The notes: generated from the sequence alone by a model not told the origin. 64,000 nucleotides of DNA from Asterias amurensis (GCF_032118995.1 NC_092666.1:2678001-2742000), one strand, 5' to 3'. Counted from the first letter of the stretch, positions 1 to 10,469 are shown. Program-made: numbers and translations.

Positions 1-168
1 CTAAATCAAATTCGTGGAAAATTATTTCTCGAAAACTATGGCACTTCAGAGGGTGCCGTTTCTCACAATGTTTTATACCATCAACCTCTCCCTATTAATC
101 GTCACCAAGAAAGGTTTTATGCTAATAATCATTTTGAGTAATTACCAATAGTGTACCGCTGGCTTTAA
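1..168. mobile_element. Family A MITE, 3' half
   Basis: It carries AAATCAAATTCGTGGAAAAT, the GAGGGTGCCGTTTCTCAC module and the ATTACCAATAGTGT end. A further family A fragment follows to about 285. Confidence 0.65.
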
Positions 169-287
169 TGCAGAGGGGGCCGTTTATCTCAAGTGTTGTA
201 CTATCATTAGCTCTCCATTGCTCGTTACCAATTACTTAAGTTTTTATGCAAACAATTATTTACAGTAATTGTCAATAGTGTCCTAGG

Positions 288-436
288 GTGGATTTCACAA
301 AGAGTTAGGACTAGTCTGATCTCGAGTTAGGACCAGTTACCCGTCCTAACTTAGGACTATCCATGCAATTTGTATATCTCCTAGGACTAGTCCTAAGTTA
401 GGATTAGTCCTAACTCTTTGTGAAATCCACCCCAGT
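288..436. mobile_element. Foldback element of GGACTAGTCCTAA type
   Basis: GGGTGGATTTCACAAAGAGT and ACTCTTTGTGAAATCCACCC are perfect inverted ends with CTAGTCCTAA repeats inside. Confidence 0.85.
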
Positions 437-1083
437 GCCTTTAAGTTCTTAATAACTCAAAAAACTGTCTTTGTGAATTATACCCAGGGCCCATTTTGCT
501 AAGCAGATTAGCAGGATACCAGTTACATATTGCAACATGTGACACGGAAGTTGGTAACCTTATTGTGGTATGCATAGTTTTGTCGTGCTGAAGCATTGGC
601 CCAGATGTTAAAGTCGTTGCAACAACCCTCTTTGTCGACTTCGATTTGAAAGCGGTACAATACACAAATCCAATATTTTGATACTGTTTTCATGAGAAAA
701 CATTTTGTTTTTACTAACATACTTGTGACTCTTCGCGTTCAAGTGGAACGCCTGGCCGATTTTTGAACTGTTAATTTAAAATTGATTATGATCAAAATTT
801 TCAAAATAACAAAATTAACCGCATAATACATGCCTATTCTCTTGATGTAAAATAGTGAACATTTCACTCTCTTGTCCGAGTGGTGTCAGTTTTACTCTTT
901 TAGAATGAAAATCAATCTGAGTCACTTTTTCGAGTGAAATTGGAACGAACTTCACTCCTGTCGAGTTGAACGTACCCGTCTATCACTCTAAAAAGAGTTT
1001 TCCGCCAAATGGCTCTTTGCAAGAGTGAGTGGCGGACAAACTGGGTGGTTTTTCACTCTTTTACATTGATAGAGTATAGGGCC
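437..1083. other. Upstream sequence, no gene seen
   Basis: No exon is recognised. From about 905 onward it matches 60468 onward, so this part belongs to the duplicated unit. Repeated ACTCT/GAGTG motifs at 860-1050 are shared by both copies. Confidence 0.5.
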
Positions 1084-1376
1084 TATATACATGGACTCGT
1101 CCGTATGTATTTCACCTTGAAGCTTGACTGCTGTTATAACAAAAGAACGGCAAACTTGTTCCCAAAACACGGAAGTAACATCCCTTGCATGTATATTGGA
1201 CTATGGTATTGACTCAATAAAAAAAATGTATGCACATGCATGTGTTTTCAAATCGTCATAACCAGAAGAAAACAGTATTTGATTAGTTTGACATAAGGTT
1301 CACTAAGGTGACAATTGGGACCGCACTCGCCCTATAGTATGGTCTACACTATTGTCACAGTGTGGTTTTGTATCGC
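1084..1376 (+). promoter_or_regulatory. Conserved upstream block of cassette 1 (candidate promoter)
   Basis: This block shares ordered short motifs with the blocks before every other leader: a CTCGTCCGT...TTTCACCTTGA start, an ETS-like ACGGAAGT (1169-1176), and a final GGTTTTGTATCGCATG at the leader start. Conservation of non-coding sequence directly upstream of each leader suggests a private promoter. Confidence 0.55.
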
Positions 1377-1425
1377 ATGAACATGTCGGGACTATTACTG
1401 TTCACCGTTGGAATACTGTTAAAAT
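1377..1425 (+). CDS. Leader exon 1 (signal peptide)
   Basis: It encodes MNMSGLLLFTVGILLK plus one base, then a GTGAGT donor. The short hydrophobic peptide is typical of a signal sequence. Two in-frame ATGs (codons 1 and 3) are available. It has no acceptor, so it must be a first exon. Confidence 0.8.
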
Positions 1426-1875
1426 GTGAGTTATGTTATTTAAGCGGGTATTTGAAACGCAGTTTTATACATAATAAAGTGAACTCCTTCTTTGGGAATT
1501 ATTTTGTATTTCTTATAATAATCGTCGTTTTTCGATGGTTCATAATATCGTTAGTAAGGGTTATTGTTTATTGAGCATTATTATACAGTGCTAAAACGCC
1601 ATCCGAGTGGGTTCAACGCTCCTGACCCCCACCCCCCCCCCCCCCGCCACCCACCCCACCCCCACCCCCTCAGTGAGCGTTTTATTCGCATTTTTTTTTT
1701 TTTTTTTATCGATGTCCCAAAATCGGTTTCACGATTTTTTCGTGACCCTGGATGATCGATCTCCAACTTTTACAAGTTTGTAAGTTTTATGCCTATGGTG
1801 GATTACATATACACAGCCAGCGGCTGTTTTGTTAGCAACACAAATATTCTGTAATGTCCACATTTAATTCCACAG

Positions 1876-2247
1876 TGTCAAGTGGTCAAGTGATGATAAC
1901 AGTATCTCCAACTTTGAATGTAGACAGCGGAAACTCAGCCACACTTTACTGCAGTTACACCACAGACGCCAGCTATGGTTATCGATTGTTTTTCGTTTCT
2001 TGGTCAATGGGAGAAACACTTCGTCAAGCTTATAAAGTAGCTGAGTTCCGTGAAGAAGGTGATATTCCAACCTATTACAACAACTACAGCCCACTGGATT
2101 ACATAGCAGCAAGAGATGTAGCTAATGGGGTAACCACTTTAGTTATTGCATCTGTTGATTTCTACAACGACACGGGACTATTCTGGTGTCGCGTTATTCT
2201 GGCTGATGGCTATGACGATAGTGAATCAGTTGAAGTGAAGGTGATAG
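1876..2247 (+). CDS. V-set Ig exon V1
   Basis: The exon lies between a CACAG acceptor and a GTAAGA donor and is 372 nt, phase 1-1. It encodes a V-set Ig domain: first Cys in TLYCSYT, the core Trp in VSWSMG, and the second Cys in NDTGLFWCRV, with the usual Asp five residues before that Cys. It follows leader 1 and joins leader and C2 exons in frame. A copy lies at 61424-61795; differences concentrate between the first Cys and the C-prime region. If the donor is not used, translation runs into a hydrophobic stretch (see the feature at 2248-2372). The ligand is unknown; a recognition domain is inferred from the fold and the array context. Confidence 0.9.
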
Positions 2248-2372
2248 GTAAGAAACTTGTGATTTTAACCATTTTGTTCATAATTTTGTGTTTTTCTTCT
2301 TATATTATTCTCTCGCAACTTCGACGACCAATTGAGTCAAAATGTTCACAAGATGAGAAGACTGGTCTTTGA
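2248..2372 (+). other. Possible intron-retention tail of V1 (membrane helix)
   Basis: Reading through the V1 donor stays open for 41 codons. It encodes KKLVILTILFIILCFSSYII followed by basic residues and a stop at 2370-2372. The second half derives from the TTAAAGGCACTGGACAC repeat family (TCTCGCAACTTCGACGACCA). The same open read-through exists after the copy at 61795. It could yield a single-V membrane protein, but the strong GTAAGA donor argues for normal splicing. Confidence 0.25.
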
Positions 2373-2570
2373 CAATCCAAAGGTGTCCCGTCCCGTGCAG
2401 AAATAGGTTACGAGACCGCACTTCGTTTTAAAAATCATCTCTGCTCGTCCTCAGTTTGTAAAGTGAAAACAGCGAGTTTTGCAACATAAGTTTTGTGAAT
2501 GGCTCTTAACAGCTGACTGACCTTTGAACTATTTGATTGTGATCAACATAACACAACGCACCTTGCATGT

Positions 2571-2875
2571 GCATTGACTCGTCCGTCGGTAGTCAAACCT
2601 TGAAACTTGACTGACATTGTACCTTAAGTTCGGCAAAATATGTTACCAGATGCGGAAATAAACCTGCTCATTGTATGAAAATGCTGCGCTGCGAATTTTG
2701 AACAGATCCGAGTACAGTAGTTTCAACTCAAAGTATTATTCTAAGCAGGAAATGAACGTTCTATCGAGTAAGTTCTCGTGCTCCAGCAATTGACATGTTC
2801 AACAAAAAACAAGCTGACAATATTGGGACCCCACTCGTCACATGAGTCTATACATTCAATACGGTTTTGCAGTAC
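2571..2875 (+). promoter_or_regulatory. Conserved upstream block of cassette 2 (candidate promoter)
   Basis: It contains the shared modules CCTTGAAACTTGACTGAC, GTTACCAGATGCGGAAATAA, CTGCGCTGCGAATTT, CTAAGCAGGAAATGAACGTT and TACGGTTTTGCAG directly before leader 2. Confidence 0.55.
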
Positions 2876-2924
2876 ATGAAGATGTCAGGACTACTACTGT
2901 TCATCGTTGGAATACTGTTTAAAG
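2876..2924 (+). CDS. Leader exon 2 (signal peptide)
   Basis: It encodes MKMSGLLLFIVGILFK plus one base before a GTAATT donor. Length and phase are identical to the other leaders. Confidence 0.8.
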
Positions 2925-3179
2925 GTAATTTACTTTTAGTGATTATTTTAAATGCAGAAGAATTGGTATAACAAAAACGATCATTCCCTTTTCACGAGCA
3001 AAAGTAAATGTATCAGCTGTGTTTCGCACTACGTTTCTTTCAAATTGTAAAGAAAGTCATTTTCAAGTTGAACTTATCACTTTAGTTTGTAAGTTAATTG
3101 GAGATTCGTAAAATAATCAACACTTTCATCAATAAAGTGACGTCAAAGAAATAGTTTAAAGTCAGTGTCTAAACTCTAA

Positions 3180-3365
3180 AGTGCTGATTCGTTCCTACAA
3201 TGTACTCGCTTTCGGGTCGAACTTTCTATCCACGAATGTAGTATTTCTCGTATATTCTCTTTAACTTAACAGGAACCTCATCTAAAGTGTACATTCGCGG
3301 ATAGAAAGTACTGCGTTCGGCCCGTACATAATCCACGAATCTACACTTGTTCGTGTATAATTCTC
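3180..3365. repeat. Intronic foldback sequence
   Basis: The arms TTTCTATCCACGAATGTAG (3223-3241) and ACATTCGCGGATAGAAAG are imperfect reverse complements, and outer portions also pair. It is probably a MITE relic. It is conserved in the second copy near 62730-62900. Confidence 0.5.
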
Positions 3366-3408
3366 TATAACATTATACCTCAATGTATTTTCTTCTTCTG
3401 TTCTACAG

Positions 3409-3783
3409 AGTCATGTGGCCAAGGGACAGTGACAGTTTCTCCGGACGTGACCGCTGACAATGGCAGTCCAACAACACTTTCCTGCTCATACACCGTGGAC
3501 AATAATTACTTATTATATAACCTAGAATGGAGAAGAGGGGAAAGTGTGAGGGACAGTTTCAGAATTGCTGATTTTGTAAATGATGTCGATCAGCCAATCT
3601 ACTACGGTAACTTCAGTGCATCGGAATACACAGCCTCTAGAGATAAAATTAATCGAATAGCTTCATTGGCTATTGCTTCTGTAAGATTCCAGGATGACTC
3701 TGAACTCTTCTGGTGTAATATTCAAGTGTATACTTCAGGTTCAGTGACACAAATCAGTGATTCAATTGAAGTGATTGTGATAG
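3409..3783 (+). CDS. V-set Ig exon V2
   Basis: The 375-nt, phase 1-1 exon follows a TTCTACAG acceptor and ends at a GTATGT donor. The V-set marks are TTLSCSYT (first Cys), LEWRRG (core Trp) and DDSELFWC (second Cys). It belongs with V1 by its TVSPD start and SIEVIVIG end. Its copy at 62979-63353 differs by about ten residues, spread along the domain. It can join leader 2, V1 or the following C2 exon in frame. Confidence 0.9.
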
Positions 3784-4504
3784 GTATGTTTAGGTATTTG
3801 AGGGTCTTTTGAGTTTGGATGTGTTGGTTTTGTGAGTGTTGTAGAGTACTAGCATAATGCTGTCTTTAGTGAGATTGGGCGAGTAGGCCTAATAGGTAAT
3901 TTATAAGTTTTTTTTTATACAACATAATTACACATTCAAACCGGGAACCTAAAACAAGAGGACAATAGGGTCCACGTTTCGGGTAAGATCCACAGTGAGT
4001 ATAAACAAAACAAAACACGTTGTTCTGTACAGTGATGTTTGTTCTAAATTCTTTGAAAATTTACATTTGTGTATTTAACACGTTTAACATTAATTAACCA
4101 TTCCTCAAACGAAGAGTTGACCTAAGATTTAAACATCCCTTTTTGCTTGACTTTGCTGTTGTTTTGTCCGCATTCTCAGTTGTAAATAATATACTGATAA
4201 AATTCGAACGTAGAAAATGTAGAATAAAATGGAATCGTTTTTACCATTACATCAATAAAACAGAAAATCCCTTGGAATTGTTCCATTGTTCAAAATATTG
4301 TATGCTAACTTTAATTTTGAGTAATAACCAAACGTGTCCAGTGCATTTAATATATGTAGCGCCCTCTACCGGTGACTAATACTATGGTATTCAATCAAGA
4401 CTACGAGTAAGGATGATTAGCCTTCGAAATTATCACCATCAATAATAACGTTCATATCTTAGATGTTAATATTGCATCGGGATACAGATTATTAATTTTG
4501 GTTT

Positions 4505-4680
4505 TTACCAATATACACCGATATGTCTACTGTTAGCACCGTATAGGCCTACTCAGTACTTTCCCGAGTCATGTGAAAAAGGGGATATTACTCAGTGAGA
4601 GTCGAACCCACATCCCTTTCAGACAGTGTCTTACCAACTAGACCGCCGAGATTGCCCGGTAATAAGAGGCAGTTCGAATC
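4505..4680 (-). mobile_element. tRNA-like repeat (CACCGATGTGT / ACTCAGTACTTTCCCGAG family)
   Basis: On the minus strand it carries TAGTTGGTAAGAC and GGTTCGACTCTCA, which resemble Pol III box A and box B. It sits next to an ACTCAGTACTTTCCCGAGT module that recurs at 20.8, 23.8, 29.1 and 52.1 kb. It is a tRNA-derived repeat, not a functional tRNA gene. Confidence 0.5.
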
Positions 4681-4728
4681 CTATGAATGAAATGTTAACA
4701 ACAATAATAATTTTATTTTGTTCTGTAG

Positions 4729-5055
4729 TTCTCCCAAGGAGCATCACAATATCTGATGAGTCTGGACCCTATCCTGCTCGTGGCACATCATACCTTGTAG
4801 AAGGAGATGAACGTCAGTACGAATGTGTGGTACCAGACATTAATCCAGGAGCTACCTTTACTTGGACTGTTGGAGGTCGGAGTCTTACAGCAGACAGCAA
4901 CATTGACGTCATTGGTAGTAATGGGTTAACAACCAGCGCAAGTAACACCACACTAACAGCTGAAGCAAGACACGATGGAGAGATGTTACAATGCCAAGCA
5001 TCAAACAAGAATGGACATGATGGAGTTTCTACCACTGTATTGATTGATGTCAAAG
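4729..5055 (+). CDS. C2-like Ig exon (first pair, domain a)
   Basis: This 327-nt, phase 1-1 exon has a TTCTGTAG acceptor and a GTAATT donor. It encodes an Ig domain starting VLPRSITISDESG, with the first Cys in RQYECVVPD, the core Trp in FTWTVGG and the second Cys in EMLQCQASN. It is clearly paralogous to the exon at 28420-28746: both share TSYLVEGD, VVPDINPGA and VTIDVKG-like ends. It sits right after V2 and may supply constant Ig domains to V1 and V2 transcripts, or extend a longer Ig ladder. Confidence 0.88.
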
Positions 5056-5205
5056 GTAATTATTAATCATATAATAATAATACTTGGTTCTTACATAGCG
5101 CTTTGTATCACGACCCTAGGGGTGTTTCAAATTGCACAGTATTTTTTTCCTGCAAGGTATGTGGAGCTACAGTATGAGACTTGTTCATAATAAGCACCAC
5201 GTAAT

Positions 5206-5716
5206 GGACATCCAAAGACATCAAGAATTCAACCAAGCTAAATCTTTACAGAGTCTTGGTTCTACCAATAGCCACCTACAGCTCCGAAACATGGACACTA
5301 AAGAAAGCAGATGAGCAGAGATTAAGGGTTTTCGAGATGGCCTGCTTGAGGAAAATACTGGGGGTCACCAGAAGGGACAGACTTCGAAACACAAGAGTAC
5401 GTGAACTGCTTCACTACTATAAAGATCTTCCAACTTCAATTAGGAAAACTAAACTCAAGTATTTTGGGCATGTGAATAGAATGGGCAATGGCCGATACCC
5501 CCCAAATACTTCTAGAGGGCCACATTGCAGGAAACAGACCCAGAGGAAGACCAGGGAAACGATGGCTGGAAGATAACAAGCACTTCTGTGAAGAGGCTGA
5601 CATACCATCTGTGGCAGCAGCAGGACACCTAGCAAGGAACAGAGACCTATGGAGACTCTTAGTTGGGAAGCCATCTCCGGGATCTACCTCGGGAGGACGG
5701 CTATGATGATGATGAT
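5206..5716 (+). mobile_element. LINE 3' fragment (reverse-transcriptase ORF C-terminus)
   Basis: Two frames joined by a shift encode YSSETWTLKKADEQRLRVFE and then RPRGRPGKRWLED and LARNRDLWRLLVGKP. These motifs are typical of the C-terminal end of non-LTR retrotransposon ORF2 (the GRP-x-RW-x-D type). The fragment ends in a short TGA-type repeat (5702-5718), as many LINEs do. It is a 5'-truncated, frameshifted and dead copy. Confidence 0.75.
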
Positions 5717-5717
5717 A

Positions 5718-5975
5718 CAAGGTGCTGTAGCGCAGTATGCTGTCGATCAAACCAGGAAACTCCGGGGCTAACCCCTATACTCTTTCCAATAAGTGCACTG
5801 GGATCTTTTACGAGCGTTACACAGCCCATGGGACCAACGGCTTTACGTCCCATCCGAAGGACGAAGCAATGGCTATGTATGTTGTTCTAGGACACAAGTG
5901 TCGACTGGGACTCGAACCCACACTCTACTGATCAGAAACACCAGAGTTTGAATTCGGTGCTGTGTTATAGAGCCT
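5718..5975 (-). mobile_element. tRNA-derived SINE copy
   Basis: It is the reverse complement of the SINE best seen at 30008-30400. It shares the CATCCGAAGGACGAAGC and GGACTCGAACCCAC modules. The head is at the high-coordinate end. Confidence 0.6.
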
Positions 5976-6079
5976 TGTTCGTCACTGAGTGACGGTTGTG
6001 CGCATAAAAATAAGAAGCCACTATATTGTACTGTACAAACTGAATTCCAACCTTCTTTCCTTTATCTTTTTTTTTGTAG

Positions 6080-6406
6080 TGCCCCCGAAGGCTTCATCGA
6101 TGTCGCTTTTCGATTCCAGCGGACCTCTTGGAGATCAAGTAGACGTCATTGAACAAACTGCACACACTTTCACCTGCAGGGTTGATGGTACCAAACAAGC
6201 TGCAACCATCAAGTGGTATCTTGATGACGTAGAGCAAACACCCACCACAACAACCCCTGGAGTAGGCAATGGACTGGTGGACACAGAAAGTCACTGGACA
6301 TTCACTCCACAGAGGGTCAACCATAGAAACACCGTCAAATGTGAGGCAAACACTGTGGATTCAGTGGGTCAATTCCCTTCAATATCTACTACATTGATTG
6401 TTATTG
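6080..6406 (+). CDS. C2-like Ig exon (first pair, domain b)
   Basis: This 327-nt, phase 1-1 exon has a TTTTTGTAG acceptor and a GTGAGT donor. It encodes an Ig domain beginning VPPKASSMSL, with the first Cys in HTFTCRVDG, the core Trp in IKWYLDD and the second Cys in NTVKCEANT. It is paralogous to 29274-29603 (shared VPPK start, FTPQR, CEA). With 4729-5055 it forms a duplicated two-domain module. Past the donor the frame stays open to a stop at 6595-6597, and an AATAAA-like signal lies near 6658, so a short secreted form ending here is possible but unproven. Confidence 0.88.
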
Positions 6407-6734
6407 GTGAGTATAACTTAAACATTAATTTAAACCTTCGACCTTGCCTTACACCATGCTTACATGATCGACAAAAAATATGCGATTTGGTTTTAAGTAG
6501 TGTTTTAAAAGAGTCCAGTGAAGGAGCTTATTTAATGTGGGTTTATAGCTTGTTCCAAAGTGTTGGAGCTATGACGGAAAAAGCACGATCGCCATAGCGT
6601 ATCATGGTGCGGGGTCCCGGGGAAAGCTGGAAATAAGCGATGATCAAAAGGTCCAAAAATAAAAATTCATATAGGCCTAAATTGTGCATAAAAATCATTC
6701 AACAAAAATTAGAAAATACACGTCAAAGCAAGGC

Positions 6735-7035
6735 AGTTAACCATTGCTTCGTCCTCCGGATGGGGCGTTAAGCCATTGGTTCTGTGTGTTGTGTAACGCA
6801 CATAAAATAACCCAGTGCAGTTGTCGAAAAGAGAAGGGGTTCGCCCGGTTTCATGGTTGTAGCTGCTGAATGCGCCTTTAAATAAGCACCTTGTAAACCC
6901 AAAGGTGCTACAGATTGCATAACTTCAATAACCTATATTTCTGTAAAATGTATAGGCCTAAGCGCCTCGAGTACCTTGCTGGTAGATACGTGCGCTAAAT
7001 AAAACTTCGATATCGTTAATAATATTATAATGTAT
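6735..7035 (+). mobile_element. tRNA-derived SINE, 3' part
   Basis: It carries CGTCCTCCGGATGGGGCGTT, AGAAGGGGTTCGCCCGG and the tail GCGCCTCGAGTACCTTGCTG ahead of a short AT tail. These are the modules of the copies at 30008 and 41542. The tRNA-like head is missing. Confidence 0.6.
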
Positions 7036-7157
7036 AATAGTGGGGTGTTATAATGGTGTTTGTCGCGTTAAAACGCCGTATTATTATGGCTTGAAACGCC
7101 CGTCGTAGGCCCTACCGAAAAAAAAAGTGTGTTACTGCTGGCGGAAATTAGCAACCG

Positions 7158-7441
7158 GCGCACGTCCGTCTGTATTGCACCTTGAAACTTGACTGACTAT
7201 TGTACCAAAACAACAGTAAAATATGTTACCAGATGCGGAAATAACCTGCTCATTGTAGGTATACGACGCTGCGAATTTGAATATGGCTCTATTTTACTTT
7301 CAATTCGTCATTCTAAGCAGGATATGAACGTTATTTTAGGTGAATTCTCGTTTTCCAACAAAGTTGACATGTCCAACTAAGCTGACCAAAAAGGACAACA
7401 GTTGCCCAGTAGTATGTTCTACGTTCATTACGGTTCTTTGC
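7158..7441 (+). promoter_or_regulatory. Conserved upstream block of cassette 3 (candidate promoter)
   Basis: It has the ordered modules GTCCGTCTGTATT, CTTGAAACTTGACTGAC, TTACCAGATGCGGAAATAAC and CATTCTAAGCAGGA. It is preceded by an AACGCC-rich stretch (7060-7160) found only before V3, V4 and V7. Confidence 0.55.
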
Positions 7442-7490
7442 ATGAAAATGTCAGGACTATTACTGTTCATCGTTGGAATACTGATAAAAG
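7442..7490 (+). CDS. Leader exon 3 (signal peptide)
   Basis: It encodes MKMSGLLLFIVGILIK plus one base, followed by a strong GTAAGT donor. Confidence 0.8.
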
Positions 7491-7684
7491 GTAAGTTCGT
7501 GTGTGACTGTGAATAGTATTTTTAAAGTGCATAACTTTTTGTACACAAAAACAGTATTTCTTCTTTGGGTAGATTGTTGTATTTAGGAATTGTATTTCTT
7601 TCCCGAATCTTGAAAAGAAAGTTTAGGAGATTTTACCTTTTGTACTTTCCCATGAGTTATTCACATTTCAAAATAAAAAGCACT

Positions 7685-7895
7685 TAAGCCCCTTTCATAC
7701 TAGAGCAATTGGGCAAGGGTCCCTTTCTAAATTGCAGCATGGTTGTAAAAGTTAACACATTGTACATCGTGTGAAAGGACGACAACTTTTGTTATGCCCA
7801 AGGTTCATTGACCTTGTCAAATATTGATACATTTTACAACCACGATATTAAGCAATGGACCCCTGTTGATTTTGCTGTCGTGTGAATAGGGCTGA
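7685..7895. mobile_element. Short inverted-repeat element
   Basis: The ends AGCCCCTTTCATAC and GTGTGAATAGGGCT are imperfect inverted repeats in the V3 leader intron. It is likely a MITE, with no coding content. Confidence 0.4.
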
Positions 7896-8453
7896 AGTCT
7901 ACCAGTGGGAGCTTACCTCGCATGGTAATGTATCAAACAATGCTGTGGCTGGTATGACGGGATGTGCATGTTTGCTCAATAGGCCTATAGTGCTTGTCGG
8001 AAATAGGTTTCCCATTGAAGAACACCTTCAACACCTTCAAATAAGTTACTTTATTTCCATAATTTTCCGTGATTATCATGAGGCCTATATAAAATTATGT
8101 TATTTCGTCAATGATTTTATCAACAGTTACTTTAAGTGCTTCTAAACATATTCAGGAGATTATGTGTGTCGCCCCCCCCCACTCCCCCCCCCCCCCCCCA
8201 TATGGCGAACCATGTGAGAGAAAAAACTTCTGACAAAGCCCTCTTTCGAATCATCCTCCCCTTCACATGACTGTTATATCATATCAACTAGATCGTAACT
8301 AAATATGTTATTGAACACTGGGCCCCTAAGGATAAAAACAGGTTCTTGCTTTTCAAAACCAGTGAACTCATTGGATACAATAGTTATTTCATTGGATAAA
8401 CGAGCAGTGACATGACAATCCCATGTTAATTATGTGTACTTTGTTTTGTTCAG

Positions 8454-8846
8454 TTTGCAATGGTAGAAAACTCACAATGACTCTGGAGTCTGAAGCAAGT
8501 TATGAAGGAAATCCCACTACCCTGTCATGCTCCTACACTATTCTGGACAATACATACGGACTACACGATCTGGAATGGTTCAAAGGAGATAGTTTTACGG
8601 GCCCATCTACCCTCAAGATCGCTGATTTCTATCGAGCAGCAGCGTCTCCTTCTTATTACAATGTTTATGATGATCCAACAAAATACCTGGTATCCAGAGA
8701 CAATGATAATTCCATCAGTACTTTTGACATTTTTAATGTGGATTTTAGCAACGATAGAGGGCGGTATTGGTGCAGAGTAACAGTGAGACCAATAGGAGGA
8801 GGGGCAACTGTGAATGAAATTGCTTCGACTGACTTGATTGTCTATA
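8454..8846 (+). CDS. V-set Ig exon V3
   Basis: This 393-nt, phase 1-1 exon has a TTGTTCAG acceptor and an A|GTAAGT donor. It encodes a V-set domain beginning CNGRKLTMTLESEAS, with the first Cys in TTLSCSYT, the core Trp in LEWFKGD and the second Cys in NDRGRYWCRV. It groups with V4 and V7 by the TM-LESE start, STFDIFNV and TDLIVYS end. It is slightly longer than the other groups, with the extra length after the second Cys, where a CDR3-like loop would lie. Confidence 0.9.
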
Positions 8847-8984
8847 GTAAGTACACACTAGACTGCCCCCTGTCTTTATCCGCAAGGATAAAGACATGTA
8901 CTTGCTTTTCAGAACCAGTGATTTGATTTGATTGAATGCAATGATGTCCTGGATAAACGTGCAGTGACGTTCTTTTACATATCT

Positions 8985-9053
8985 GTATTTTGATTGGTCT
9001 GGGGTGATGTCAGTGCAGCTGACAAAAATCACCTCGGACCAATCAAAACACAG
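8985..9053. repeat. Intronic hairpin
   Basis: TTTTGATTGGTC and GACCAATCAAAA flank a TGATGTCAG...CTGACAAAAATCA core. It can form a strong hairpin. Confidence 0.5.
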
Positions 9054-9547
9054 CTTAATTTCGGTCGTCAGCATGGATGCAGTGTCAATATGCTGTATTA
9101 TGTACATAACAGTACATGTACTTGCATGTAATGTTGCTTTGAAGGATTCGACTGTGTGTGAAATGATTGTAGGTGAAAGGTGAAGATGGACGGTATAGCA
9201 TAAACAATGATTGTGCACGATGTTGACTCCCAACAAAAGGGGCGGACATAGGCGCGTGTGAGTGTGCTGCGCGTTGTGCAGCGTTCACACACATAGGTCA
9301 TATTGGCAGATCAAGAAATTAAAACATTCAGAGGTAGGGTCATAAACCTATCCGCAAACACATTGCGCAAGCGCTAACTGTTGAATGAGGTGCATGATGG
9401 TCTAGCTAGGGATCAGATTGCTCACTAGGTAGACCAGCATGCACCGTGGCTCTACTGGAAACGCCTACATACCGTGTAATTGTGAAAAGGTCCGTATGTA
9501 CTGTGGTATGCGCCCAAACATCAACTGTGTATTAGTCTTTTCATGAA

Positions 9548-9826
9548 AACTAACGTGGGACTTTTCGAACGCTAGGTGGCAGCAGACTTACCAGGTTAAT
9601 CCATTTATCTCGTTAATAAGCGCAAACACCCATTGCGCAAAGCGCTTTCTGTTGAACGGGGTACATGCTGGTCTATAGCCAGTCTAGCTAGGAATCAAAC
9701 TTGAGTGCTAGCTAGACCAGCATGCACCTCATTCAATGCATACGGCGCGCGTACCGGGTATTAATTGCGTACCTGGTATATCTGCTGCCACCTAGCGTTG
9801 AAAAGTTTCTCATTGCACGTTTGTTC
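9548..9826. mobile_element. MITE-like element with long imperfect inverted ends
   Basis: ACTTTTCGAACGCTAGGTGG (9558-9577) and CCACCTAGCGTTGAAAAGT near 9790 are inverted. The interior has paired GACCAGCATGCACC arms. No coding sequence is seen. Confidence 0.5.
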
Positions 9827-10177
9827 TTGCAAGATTTAGAAGAGATAGGTTACGAGCCGACCAGATGATAAAATCGTTGGCAAAATAATCTTTGTTTGGA
9901 CCCAGTTTATAAAAACGGCAAAGGTGGGTGAAACATAAACTTGTGAGTTGGAACAAACGACAGATCTGTGAACTTTTAATTGATTATGATCAAACAAGAT
10001 ATAAAAAATACACCTGTACATAAATTTTAATGGGGAACAAAGCTGTAAATTAGAGTGTTGTATAACGCCGTTAATTTACAGCGTTATAACGTAAGGCGTT
10101 AAGGGTGTAATTGATGCAATAAAACGCCGAGTAGGGCCTACCGAAAAATATGTTTTGCTGTTGGCGGAAACCAGACC

Positions 10178-10469
10178 CAGGCGTACGTCCGTCTGTATCA
10201 CCTTGAAACTTGACTGACTTTTGTACCAAAAGTTCAGCAAAACATGTTACCAGATGCGGAAATAACCTGTTCATTGTATGTGGACTGTACTGCGCTGGTT
10301 TGAATAAACTCATTCAAAGTAGTTTCAATTTATTGTAGTCATTCTAAGCAGGAAATGAGAGTTATATTGAGTAAAATCTCGTGCAACTAATTTGACATGT
10401 TCAACTAAGTTTACAATTGGGCCCCTCTTGCCCAGTGTGGTCTTTATAAATATTGTGGTTTTGCAGCGC
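10178..10469 (+). promoter_or_regulatory. Conserved upstream block of cassette 4 (candidate promoter)
   Basis: It contains GTCCGTCTGTATCACC, CTTGAAACTTGACTGAC, TTACCAGATGCGGAAATAAC, CATTCTAAGCAGGAAATGA and GGTTTTGCAGCGC. It is preceded by the same AACGCC-rich stretch as the V3 and V7 blocks. Confidence 0.55.

Noticed and set aside
1871..1877. CACAGTG heptamer at the V1 edge (also 61419-61425), like a V(D)J signal
   Set aside because: It overlaps the splice acceptor, no nonamer lies at 12 or 23 bp spacing, other V exons lack it, and there are no J-like segments.
5256..5706. Open frames with SETWTLKKAD and GRPGKRWLED as a host gene
   Set aside because: They are a frameshifted LINE ORF2 end with a short repeat tail inside an intron.
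8745..9301. Minus-strand open frames near 9 kb
   Set aside because: They overlap V3 and a hairpin, lack domains and splice logic, and look like chance frames.
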